Positions 35,049 through 45,449 of a stretch of 64,000 nucleotides of DNA are shown here, piece after piece. Position 1 is the stretch's first letter. Each line of letters begins with the position of its first letter. Both the position numbers and the translations under genes were made by a program. Origin of the DNA: Lepisosteus oculatus. Taxonomy: Eukaryota; Chordata; Actinopteri; Semionotiformes; Lepisosteidae. The stretch lies in assembly GCF_040954835.1 (NCBI RefSeq), contig NW_027168309.1, forward strand, positions 310,001-374,000. Reading direction: 5' to 3'. The notes beneath the pieces were generated by a model. The model saw only the letters and a list, made by a program, of their open reading frames with translations, was not told the DNA's origin and did not search any database.

Positions 35049-35869
35049 GCCGGTAGAGCTGGTGGTTAACTTGTCCCTGTTGACGGCAATTTGACAAGGT
35101 ATACTTCCTGGCTTTTCATCATGTGCTGACCGGATTCGAGAGTAGCACACCCTGTTCTTTGTTGATTACTGTACCTCCAGCAGCGCAAATGTCAGTAATC
35201 ATTGAAATGTACGACCTACAATCTCCTCAGCATGCCCGCGTGGACTCCTCAGTGATCATCCTTCTACGTTCTGCTGTAGTTTTCATGCAAGTGAAAACCG
35301 TGCTCCAAATAACAGCGGCACAGTTGTATCCTGCGGTAAGCATTCTTCTAATTCCATCGTTTTGCTCCAGGTAAAAGGTAGCGCATCATAGTGTTGATAT
35401 TCCAAGGTTTCAGAGTCCGTATTGGATGGCTTGGATGCAGACATCGCTCAGAGCTCCCAGTATGATTTTCCCGAGTTCAGTTTTGCAGTGTTTTAGTGCT
35501 TTACTACTTCCAGTGGGCCTTTGAATGCTCTGCTAAGTAGAGACGTGACATAATTACTAATGCGACCGAGTGTGCTGGCTGTTCCTGGTTCGTAATGATT
35601 ACAGTGAGAAATCAATATAAACATAACTGCTTCGATTTCGAGGTTCAGTTGAAGCTTTCAAAGAAACTATCAAAGACCTCAGAACAACCGAAGACACATT
35701 TGGTCATCTCCGTATTGGTGAAGATTAAAGAGTCCCGCAAGTGTCAAGCTTGCACAAACACACACGAGAGAGAAACTCAGGACAGAATTTAAAGAAAGGG
35801 AGATGCAGACTATTTGAAGGCACTTTGCTAACCCAATGGCATGCTTATGAATCGTGCATAGGACACACG

Positions 35870-35941
35870 TAGCAGAGGATGGTTTCGATCCATCGACCTC
35901 TGGGTTATGGGCCCAGCACGCTTCCGCTGCGCCACTCTGCT
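35870..35941 (-). tRNA. Initiator tRNA-Met(CAT)
   Basis: Canonical. Confidence 0.98.
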
Positions 35942-36220
35942 GACGGCCCCTCTGCGTGTGGCGCACAACTGCTCTTTTTATTTCCTACATAAGTGATGAA
36001 AGAGTTGAAAGTTTCAACGACAAACGCAGACGTCACTTTGAGCGCTTGGTGTTGTAGCACAAATCATCACATGCTGCTCTACACTGGATTATAAAAGCCG
36101 ACACATTTTCCAAACATTTTAATGCTGGAGTCACACTGTAGTATTAATAACAGTGCGATACTCGAGGAGCGTAGTGGGATCGCGGTGGCTCATCAGACCG
36201 CCCCGGGACAGGGGGCCCGC

Positions 36221-36303
36221 GTCAGGATGGCCGAGCGGTCTAAGGCGCTGCGTTCAGGTCGCAGTCTCCCCTGGAGGCGTGGGTTCGAATCCCACTCCTG
36301 ACA
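36221..36303 (+). tRNA. tRNA-Leu(CAG)
   Basis: Canonical. Confidence 0.98.
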
Positions 36304-36654
36304 AAAAGCTTGCTCAGTGCCGTCTCCAGTCGGGTGCAAATGGGTGAAGCAGCCTGACGCAGGGAACGTGCGCCGATAGGCGTAGGTGTATCCCCTGCCT
36401 CTTCCGATTTAGCTCGTGCTCCATAGGATGGAAGCGGATGCTCTGGCTTTTTGACTCGAATATAACCTGATCACAACAGAAGGCCGTGCAGCCCAGTGCT
36501 GGTTTAAGAATGCCTCGTGTCTTCAGGCCCCTATTCCTTCAGGTTACCCCTTTGGAATAGTCGTCCGAAAAAGACGGGAAAGGAAAAGCATGTAAGCTCC
36601 CACACACTGCGTTAGCATTAGCGGTTGGAATCTGATGGGAGAAAAGCAACCTGG

Positions 36655-36726
36655 CTCGCCGTCAAGCAATCCATCCCTGGTCTCCCACGTGACAGGCGGG
36701 GATACGCACCACTATACTAACGAGGA
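36655..36726 (-). pseudogene. tRNA-Asp(GTC) pseudogene
   Basis: Unchanged relic. Confidence 0.88.
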
Positions 36727-37137
36727 GCGCTTGCTTGGCGCTTGAAGACACTTCCTCTTGCGGCTACTACTGTTTCCGGTTTCGTCTTTTCTTTTCATTC
36801 CTCCCAGAGGAGCGCATGAAAACGTTTCCATCTGCGCCATCCTCACCCCTCCAATGCTATGGTCCCTGCTCCTCCTGGTGCACTGCAAACACTCATTCAG
36901 CCGGTTCTTTCAGTTTGAATAATTAGGTCTTCAAAGGCTGGAAGTAGGGCGCAAAAGACATGCCAATGCCAAAAGCGTGGCTGTGTGCTTCCAGCTGTGA
37001 AATGTCACTGGTGGATGTTGAAGACATTACTTCCAAGGCAGCAGGTCCAAGCGATTTAGCGTTTGTACAAGAAGCAGGAAGAGAGAAACGGCACTCCGCC
37101 TTTTTCTGGGCAGGCCGAAGCGACAGGAGAAGGGCGC

Positions 37138-37219
37138 CGTAGTGGGCAGGATTCGAGCCGACGCGGGGAGACCCCAATGGCTTTCTAGCCCATCGCCTTA
37201 ACCGCTCGGCCACGACTAC
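37138..37219 (-). tRNA. tRNA-Ser(AGA), degenerate
   Basis: Last complete copy before the divergent block; unchanged from unit 1. Confidence 0.7.
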
Positions 37220-39094
37220 AGGGAGCGCCGCCGCCGCCGGCTTGCGATCATTTAACACGGAGGGCGAGGCAGCGGCGGTAACCTTTTTCAATGTCGCTCT
37301 CCGCTTCCCCCCAAAAAAAAGCCAAATGACATGCTAGCACTCGGACACCCTTCAGAAGACTGAAGGGTGGCTTAAAGCTGGAAGGATTAGGTCTCCCCGT
37401 TCCGACGCGACAATCGAGCTTCCTTAGGCAGAGAGAAAGCAACATCGAGGAGCGTCAACAAGACTTTAGAAGCTGCGCCACACGCCACTTTCAGTCGCAG
37501 TCACAGCAGTTTTAAAGGCAGGAATCGCCTTTGCGAACGCCATGAGAAACAGAACGCAAGCTCAGGTCCTGCGGTTTAACAAACAGCCACGGCTTTCATG
37601 CGACTGGACATTTCTTTTCTGGAGCGAATTCACTTTCAACTTCAAGAAATTCACACAACTTGCGAAATACGAAATACAAATCTGGCTCATCGCTGCACAA
37701 GAAATACCGCCGGCTGGCAAGAAAATGACAACGGTGTTTTTCCTTAACGAAAAACTTCCCATGGAGAAAAACAACGGCTGTGCGTCTCTGTCGGCTTGAT
37801 TCAGTTTAATGCAAGTATTCATTCTCCTCCTGGAAAATACAGCTTGCGAAAGATGAAATACAATTCTTGGCTTTTCTGGGTGAGTGCAGAAGAAATCCTG
37901 CCGGCTGGCAGAAGAATTCCAGCCTTTTTTACTCTTTAACCACAAACTTGCGAATGATACAAAGCAAGCGGGGTGCGTTTCTGTGCAGCTGTTAACTGAA
38001 CAGCTGCTGCTTCAAGCCCACCCAGGGCTCATTCCGATTTCAACATCATGCCCCCTGAAGGTAGACTGGATTTCTTTGCGAAGCATTCACCTTTTGGACG
38101 TTTCAGGAAAGGTGCGTGTCGATGCCAGACTTGAAAAGCTTTCCATACAAAGAAACAACATAGTGCTTTTGATTGATGGGAAACGGCAAGAGCGGTTTGA
38201 GCAGCTCCGGCCTCTCAACCGCTTTACAATGTGATCGGCACCTCGGTAGCCAGTTTAGAAGGCTGAAAAGGATGCTGGAAGCACAGCGACGTTCTAAAAC
38301 CAGCGCTTGAAAAGCATCTGCATACATAAAATGTCCATTTCCCCAAAGCTGAATCTGCATCTTCAGAAGATTGTCAGCTATACGTTTTCGTTCTTTGTTT
38401 CCTTTTTTTACGACAAGCTTTCGAGAAATGAACTGTCTATTGTGATGAAGGCTGCATTAGAAATTGTGCATCTAGCTTAGTTCAATGAAATCGGGAGGTG
38501 CACCTGTCTCAAGCGGATGGCTCTTTGCAGGCACACTACGGAAACCTGCGGGCGCAAGTTGGGAGAAGTGACTCTTGCAGAGTGTTGAGCTTCGAGAAGA
38601 GGGCTCCGCTCAGGAAGATATTTCCACATGTTGAAGAGTCGCTTTTCGCCCTTTCTTTCCCACATTTTTCCAGTGCGGTTATTGATCGCGTTCAAAATGT
38701 TTTCCCAACGTACGTGTTACCTGCAAAATCACAGTGAAACTGTTATGCCCAAAAGATTCCTAATAGTTATTGTATTAGAATAGCTCTCCAATTTCTTAGC
38801 CTTCGTACACGCAATGTTTAAGGAAACGCTAGAGTAAATGAAACTGTAAATAGACAGGAGCTCTTCTTAGTTTTCATACAAGTTATGATGGCTGCAGCTC
38901 CTATCTGCGTCCCGGTGACCGGAGCCAAGGGATTATCTGCGGAACCCTTGATTTATCTCTCGGGCAAGGAGCTAGATACGCCCTTTTCATCTCGGTTTGA
39001 TCACACCTGTGCATTAAAACGCAGTGCTCGGTACCATCGAGGTGTAAGAGGTTCAAGGATGAGCGGGAAACTTTGTTAATAAGGAGACGGGCAC

Positions 39095-39167
39095 CGCCCA
39101 ACGTGGGGCTCGAACCCACGACCCTGAGATTAAGAGTCTCATGCTCTACCGACTGAGCTAGCCGGGC
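39095..39167 (-). tRNA. tRNA-Lys(CTT)
   Basis: Canonical. Confidence 0.98.
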
Positions 39168-39957
39168 GCCGGTGGAGCTGGTGGTTAACTTGTCCCTGTT
39201 GACGGCAATTTGACAAGGTATACTTCCTGGCTTTTCATCATGTGCTGACCGGATTCGAGAGTAGCACACCCTGTTCTTTGTTGATTACTGTACCTCCAGC
39301 AGCGCAAATGTCAGTAATCATTGAAATGTACGACCTACAATCTCCTCAGCATGCCCGCGTGGACTCCTCAGTGATCATCCTTCTACGTTCTGCTGTAGTT
39401 TTCATGCAAGTGAAAACCGTGCTCCAAATAACAGCGGCACAGTTGTATCCTGCGGTAAGCATTCTTCTAATTCCATCGTTTTGCTCCAGGTAAAAGGTAG
39501 CGCATCATAGTGTTGATATTCCAAGGTTTCAGAGTCCGTATTGGATGGCTTGGATGCAGACATCGCTCAGAGCTCCCAGTATGATTTTCCCGAGTTCAGT
39601 TTTGCAGTGTTTTAGTGCTTTACTACTTCCAGTGGGCCTTTGAATGCTCTGCTAAGTAGAGACGTGACATAATTACTAATGCGACCGAGTGTGCTGGCTG
39701 TTCCTGGTTCGTAATGATTAACGCGAGAAATCAATATAAACATAACTGCTTCGATTTCGAGGTTCAGTTGAAGCATTCGAAGAAACTATCAAAGACCTCA
39801 GAACAACCGAAGACACATTTGGTCATCTCCGTATTGGTGAAGATTAAAGAGTCCCGCAAGTGTCAAGCTTGCACAAACACACACGAGAGAGAAACTCAGG
39901 ACAGAACTTAAAGAAAGGGAGATGCAGACTATTTGAAGGCACTTTGCTAACCCAATG

Positions 39958-39976
39958 GCATGATTATGAATCATGC
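39958..39976. repeat. Perfect 8-bp hairpin in the iMet 3' trailer
   Basis: The arms GCATGATT and AATCATGC flank the loop ATG. It lies 12 bases past the iMet 3' end on the transcribed strand. It also occurs at 44071-44089 and 48182-48200, and is broken by GCATGCTT or GAATCGTGC in the other units. Confidence 0.75.
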
Positions 39977-39988
39977 ATAGGACACACG

Positions 39989-40060
39989 TAGCAGAGTATG
40001 GTTTCGATCCATCGACCTCTGGGTTATGGGCCCAGCACGCTTCCGCTGCGCCACTCTGCT
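39989..40060 (-). tRNA. Initiator tRNA-Met(CAT), C65A variant
   Basis: As unit 1 except that the T-stem 3' strand is CCATA, giving a G49-A65 mismatch. The initiator diagnostic bases remain. Shared only with unit 12. Confidence 0.93.
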
Positions 40061-40339
40061 GACGGCCGCTCTGCGCGTTGCGCACAACTGCTCTTTTTAT
40101 TTCCTACATAAGTGATGAAAGAGTTGAAAGTTTCAACGACAAACGCAGACGTCACTTTGAGCGCTTGGTGTTGTAGCACAAATCATCACATGCTGCTCTA
40201 CACTGCATTATAAAAGCCGACACATTTTCCAAACATTTTAATGCTGGAGTCACAATGTAGTATTAATAACAGTGCGATACTCGAGGAGCGTAGTGGGATC
40301 GCGGTGGCTCATCAGACCGCCCCGGGATTAGGGGCCAGC

Positions 40340-40422
40340 GTCAGGATGGCCGAGCGGTCTAAGGCGCTGCGTTCAAGTCGCAGTCTCCCCTGGAGGCGTG
40401 GGTTCAAATCCCACTCCTGACA
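40340..40422 (+). tRNA. tRNA-Leu with anticodon CAA
   Basis: The tRNA-Leu(CAG) backbone is intact but the loop reads TTCAAGT, so the anticodon at 40374-40376 is CAA, which reads UUG instead of CUG. Position 57 is A (TTCAAAT), an allowed purine that unit 12 shares. Leucyl-tRNA synthetase does not rely on the anticodon, so the tRNA should stay leucine-accepting. Standard vertebrate tRNA-Leu(CAA) genes are a different family and usually contain an intron; this copy has none. The leader is also changed (GGGATTAGGGGCCAGC). Confidence 0.93.
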
Positions 40423-40773
40423 AAAAGCTTGCTCAGTGCCGTCTCCAGTCGGGTGCAAATGGGTGAAGCAGCCTGACGCAGGGAACGTGCGCCGATAGGC
40501 GTAGGTGTATCCCCTGCCTCTTCCGATTTAGCTCGTGCTCCATAGGATGGAAGCGGATGCTCTGGCTTTTTCACTCGAATATAACCTGATCACAACAGAA
40601 GGCCGTGCAGCCCAGTGCTGGTTTAAGAATGCCTCGTGTCTTCAGGCCCCTATTCCTTCAGGTTACCCCTTTGGAATAGTCGTCCGAAAAAGACGGGAAA
40701 GGAAAAGCATGTAAGCTCCCACACACTGCGTTAGCATTAGCGGTTGGAATCTGATGGGAGAAAAGCAACCTGG

Positions 40774-40845
40774 CTCGCCGTCAAGCAATCCATCCCTGGT
40801 CTCCCACGTGACAGGCGGGGATACGCACCACTATACTAACGAGGA
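40774..40845 (-). pseudogene. tRNA-Asp(GTC) pseudogene
   Basis: Unchanged relic, even though the surrounding unit is divergent. Confidence 0.88.
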
Positions 40846-41254
40846 GCGCTTGCTTGGCGCTTGAAGACACTTCCTCTTGCGGCTACTACTGTTTCCGGTT
40901 TCGTCTTTTCTTTTCATTCCTCCCAGAGGAGCGCATGAAAACGTTTCCATCTCCGCCATCCTCACCCCTCCAATGCTATGGTCCCTGCTCCTCCTGGTGC
41001 ACTGCAAACACTCATTCAGCCGGTTCTTTCAGTTTGAATAATTAGGTCTTCAAAGGCTGGAAGTAGGGCGCAAGACATGCCAATGCCAAAAGTGTGGCTG
41101 TGTGCTTCCAGCTGTGAAATGTCACTGGTGGATGTTAAAGACATTACTTCCAAGGCAGAAGGTCCAAGCGATTAAGCGTTTGTACAAGAAGCAGGAAGAG
41201 AGAAACGGCACTCCGCCTTTTTCTGGGCAGGCCGAAGCGACAGGAGAAGGGCGC

Positions 41255-41336
41255 CGTAGTCGGCAGGATTCGAGCCGACGCGGGGAGTCCCCAATGGCTT
41301 TCTAGCCCTTCGCCTTAACCGCTCGGCCACGACTAC
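41255..41336 (-). tRNA. tRNA-Ser(AGA), degenerate, acceptor repaired
   Basis: G67 restores the 6:67 pair, so the acceptor is fully paired. G31-G39 and C54 remain, and a new A28-A42 mismatch appears. The variable-arm loop is ACT instead of TCT. Same allele as unit 13. Confidence 0.68.
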
Positions 41337-43212
41337 AGGGAGCGCCGCCGCCGCCGGCTTGCGATCATTTAACACGGAGGGCGAGGCGGCGGCGGTAACC
41401 TTTTTCAATGTCGCTCTCCGTTTCCCCCCCAAAAAAGCCAAATGACATGCTAGCACTCGGACACCCTTCAGAAGACTGAAGGGTGGCTTACAGCTGGAAG
41501 GATTAGGTCTCCTCCTTCCGACGCGACAATCGAACTTCCTTAGGCAGAGAGAAAGCAACATCGAGGAGCGTCAACAAGACTTTAGAAGCTGCGACACACG
41601 CCACTTTCAGTCGCAGACACAGCAGTTTTAAAGGCAGGAATCGCCTTTGCGAACGCCATGAGAAACAGAACGCAAGCTGTCCTGTCCTGCGGTTTAACAA
41701 ACAGCCACGGCTTTCATGCGACTGGACATTTCTTTTCTGGAGCGAATTCACTTTCAACTTCAAGAAATTCACACAACTTGCGAAATACGAAATACAAATC
41801 GGGCTCATCGCTGCACAAGAAATACCGCCGGCTGGCAAGAAAATGACAACGGTGTTTTTCCTTAACGAAAAACTTCCCATGGAGAAAAACAACGGCTGTG
41901 CGTTTCTGTCGGCTTGATTCAGTTTAATGCAAGTATTCATTCTCCTCCTGGAAAATACAGCTTGCGAAAGATGAAATACAATTCTTGGCTTTTCTGGGTG
42001 AGTGCAGAAGAAATCCTGCCGGCTGGCAGAAGAATTCCAGCCTTTTTTACTCTTTAACCAGAAACTTGCGAATGATACAAAGCAAGCGGGGTGCGTTTCT
42101 GTGCAGCTGTTAACTGAACAGCTGCTGCTTCAAGCCCACCCAGGGCTCATTCCGATTTCAACATCATGCCCCCTGAAGGTAGACTGGATTTCTTTGCGAA
42201 GCATTCACCTTTTGGACGTTTCAGGAAAGGTGCGTGTCGATGCCAGACTTGAAAAGCTTTCCATACAAAGAAACAACATAGTGCTTTTGATTGATGGGAA
42301 ACGGCAAGAGCGGTTTGAGCAGCTCCGGCCTCTCAACCGCTTTACAATGTGATCGGCACCTCGGTAGCCAGTTTAGAAGGCTGAAAAGGATGCTGGAAGC
42401 ACAGCGACGTTCTAAAACCAGCGCTTGAAAAGCATCTGCATACATAAAATGTCCATTTCCCCAAAGCTGAATCTGCATCTTCAGAAGATTGTCAGCTATA
42501 CGTTTTCGTTCTTTGTTTCCTTTTTTTACGACAAGCTTTCGAGAAATGAACTGTCTATTGTGATGAAGGCTGCATTAGAAATTGTGCATCTAGCTTAGTT
42601 CAATGAAATCGGGAGGTGCACCTGTCTCAAGCGGATGGCTCTTTGCAGGCACACTACGGAAACCTGCGGGCGCAAGTTGGGAGAAGTGACTCTTGCAGAG
42701 TGTTGAGCTTCGAGAAGAGGGCTCCGCTCAGGAAGATATTTCCACATGTTGAAGAGTCGCTTTTCGCCCTTTCTTTCCCACATTTTTCCAGTGCGGTTAT
42801 TGATCGCGTTCAAAATGTTTTCCCAACGTACGTGTTACCTGCAAAATCACAGTGAAACTGTTATGCCCAAAAGATTCCTAATAGTTATTGTATTAGAATA
42901 GCTCTCCAATTTCTTAGCCTTCGTACACGCAATGTTTAAGGAAACGCTAGAGTAAATGAAACTGTAAATAGACAGGAGCTCTTCTTAGTTTTCATACAAG
43001 TTATGATGGCTGCAGCTCCTATCTGCGTCCCGGTGACCGGAGCCAAGGGATTATCTGCGGAACCCTTGATTTATCTCTCGGGCAAGGAGCTAGATACGCC
43101 CTTTTCATCTCGGTTTGATCACACCTGTGCATTAAAACGCAGTGCTCGGTACCATCGAGGTGTAAGAGGTTCAAGGATGAGCGGGAAACTTTGTTAATAA
43201 GGAGACGGGCAC

Positions 43213-43285
43213 CGCCCAACGTGGGGCTCGAACCCACGACCCTGAGATTAAGAGTCTCATCCTCTACCGACTGAGCTAGCCGGGC
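43213..43285 (-). tRNA. tRNA-Lys(CTT), C25G variant
   Basis: D-stem position 25 is G (GTAGAGGATG instead of GTAGAGCATG), so it cannot pair with G10. Otherwise canonical with T54. Its 5' flank is also changed (GGTGGCGCAGG). Private to this unit. Confidence 0.93.
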
Positions 43286-44101
43286 GCCGGTGGCGCAGGT
43301 GGTTAACTTGTCCCTGTTGACGGCAATTTGACAAGGTATACTTCCTGGCTTTTCATCATGTGCTGACCGGATTCGAGAGTAGCACACCCTGTTCTTTGTT
43401 GATTACTGTACCTCCAGCAGCGCAAATGTCAGTAATCATTGAAATGTACGACCTACAATCTCCTCAGCATTGTGGACTTCTCAGTGATCATCCTTCAACG
43501 TTCTGCTGTAGTTTTCATGCAAGTGAAAACCGTGCTCCAAATAACAGCGGCACAGTTGTATCCTGCGGTAAGCATTCTTCTAATTCCATCGTTTTGCTCC
43601 AGGTAAAAGGTAGCGCATCATAGTGTTGATATTCCAAGGTTTCAGAGTCCGTATTGGATGGCTTGGATGCAGACATCGCTCAGAGCTCCCAGTATGATTT
43701 TCCCGAGTTCAGTTTTGCAGTGTTTTAGTGCTTTACTACTTCCAGTGGGCCTTTGAATGCTCTGCTAAGTAGAGACGTGACATAATTACTAATGCGACCG
43801 AGTGTGCTGGCTGTTCCTGGTTCGTAATGATTAACGCGAGAAATCAATATAAACATAACTGCTTCGATTTCGAGGTTCAGTTGAAGCATTCGAAGAAACT
43901 ATCAAAGACCTCAGAACAACCGAAGACACATTTGGTCATCTCCGTATTGGTGAAGATTAAAGAGTCCCGCAAGTGTCAAGCTTGCACAAACACACACGAG
44001 AGAGAAACTCAGGACAGAACTTAAAGAAAGGGAGATGCAGACTATTTGAAGGCACTTTGCTAACCCAATGGCATGATTATGAATCATGCATAGGACACAC
44101 G

Positions 44102-44173
44102 TAGCAGAGGATGGTTTCGATCCATCGACCTCTGGGTTATGGGCCCAGCACGCTTCCGCTGCGCCACTCTGCT
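44102..44173 (-). tRNA. Initiator tRNA-Met(CAT)
   Basis: Canonical C65, flanked by the unit 10-12 type trailer hairpin. Confidence 0.98.
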
Positions 44174-44452
44174 GACGGCCTCTCTGCGTGTGGCGCACAA
44201 CTGCTCTTTTTATTTCCTACATAAGTGATGAAAGAGTTGAAAGTTTCAACGACAAACGCAGACGTCACTTTGAGCGCTTGGTGTTGTAGCACAAATCATC
44301 ACATGCTGCTCTACACTGGATTATAAAAGCCGACACATTTTCCAAACATTTTAATGCTGGAGTCACACTGTAGTATTAATAACAGTGCGATACTCGAGGA
44401 GCGTAGTGGGATCGCGGTGGCTCATCAGACCGCCCCGGGACAGGGGGCCCGC

Positions 44453-44535
44453 GTCAGGATGGCCGAGCGGTCTAAGGCGCTGCGTTCAGGTCGCAGTCTC
44501 CCCTGGAGGCGTGGGTTCGAATCCCACTCCTGACA
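44453..44535 (+). tRNA. tRNA-Leu(CAG)
   Basis: Canonical, with the usual GGGACAGGGGGCCCGC leader, between the two altered copies in units 10 and 12. Confidence 0.98.
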
Positions 44536-44886
44536 AAAAGCTTGCTCAGTGCCGTCTCCAGTCGGGTGCAAATGGGTGAAGCAGCCTGCCGCGGGGAACG
44601 TGCGCCGATAGGCGTAGGTGTATCCCCTGCCTCTTCCGATTTAGCTCGTGCTCCATAGGATGGAAGCGGATGCTCTGGCTTTTTGACTCGAATATAACCT
44701 GATCACAACAGAAGGCCGTGCAGCCCAGTGCTGGTTTAAGAATGCCTCGTGTCTTCAGGCCCCTATTCCTTCAGGTTACCCCTTTGGAATAGTCGTCCGA
44801 AAAAGACGGGAAAGGAAAAGCATGTAAGCTCCCACACACTGCGTTAGCATTAGCGGTTGGAATCTGATGGGAGAAAAGCAACCTGG

Positions 44887-44958
44887 CTCGCCGTCAAGCA
44901 ATCCATCCCTGGTCTCCCACGTGACAGGCGGGGATACGCACCACTATACTAACGAGGA
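44887..44958 (-). pseudogene. tRNA-Asp(GTC) pseudogene
   Basis: Unchanged relic. Confidence 0.88.
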
Positions 44959-45367
44959 GCGCTTGCTTGGCGCTTGAAGACACTTCCTCTTGCGGCTACT
45001 ACTGTTTCCGGTTTCGTCTTTTCTTTTCATTCCTCCCAGAGGAGCGCATGAAAACGTTTCCATCTGCGCCATCCTCACCCCTCCAATGCTATGGTCCCTG
45101 CTCCTCCTGGTGCACTGCAAACACTCATTCAGCCGGTTCTTTCAGTTTGAATACTTAGGTCTTCAAAGGCTGGAAGTAGGGCGCAAGACATGCCAATGCC
45201 AAAAGCGTGGCAGTGTGCTTCCAGCTGTGAAATGTCACTGGTGGATGTTGAAGACATTACTTCCAAGGCAGCAGGTCCAAGCGATTTAGCGTTTGTACAA
45301 GAAGCAGGAAGAGAGAAACGGCACTCCGCCTTTTTCTGGGCAGGCCGAAGCGACAGGAGAAGGGCGC

Positions 45368-45449
45368 CGTAGTCGGCAGGATTCGAGCCAACGCGGGGAG
45401 ACCCCAATGGCTTTCTAGCCCAGCGCCTTAACCGCTCGGCCACGACTAT
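45368..45449 (-). tRNA. tRNA-Ser(AGA), degenerate, A1-C72
   Basis: G67 present but G1 has become A (A1-C72 mismatch). Also C27-T43, G31-G39, C54 and T51-T63. This allele recurs in units 14 and 15. Confidence 0.62.

Larger units (their letters stand above)
32950..37068 (+). repeat. Array unit 9 (4119 bp)
   Basis: Same marker set as units 7 and 8; the last unit with GGATAC, TTACAGTGAG and GGCCCCTCTG. Confidence 0.95.
37069..41185 (+). repeat. Array unit 10 (4117 bp), junction to divergent units
   Basis: The first part resembles units 1-9. From about 39770 (AAGCATTCGAAG for AAGCTTTCAAAG) it switches to a divergent type with many changes: GGGATTAGGGGCCAGCG before Leu, TTTTTCACTCG, CTCCGCCATCC and GCGCAAGACATG. 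It is the closest match to unit 12, two units on. Confidence 0.95.
41186..45298 (+). repeat. Array unit 11 (4113 bp)
   Basis: Its length differs from unit 1 through a C7A6 tract (near 41426), a 2-bp gain in CAAGCTGTCCTGTCCTGCGG (near 41678), a 5-bp loss in CAGCATTGTGGAC (near 43465) and GCGCAAGACATG (near 45181). Confidence 0.95.
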
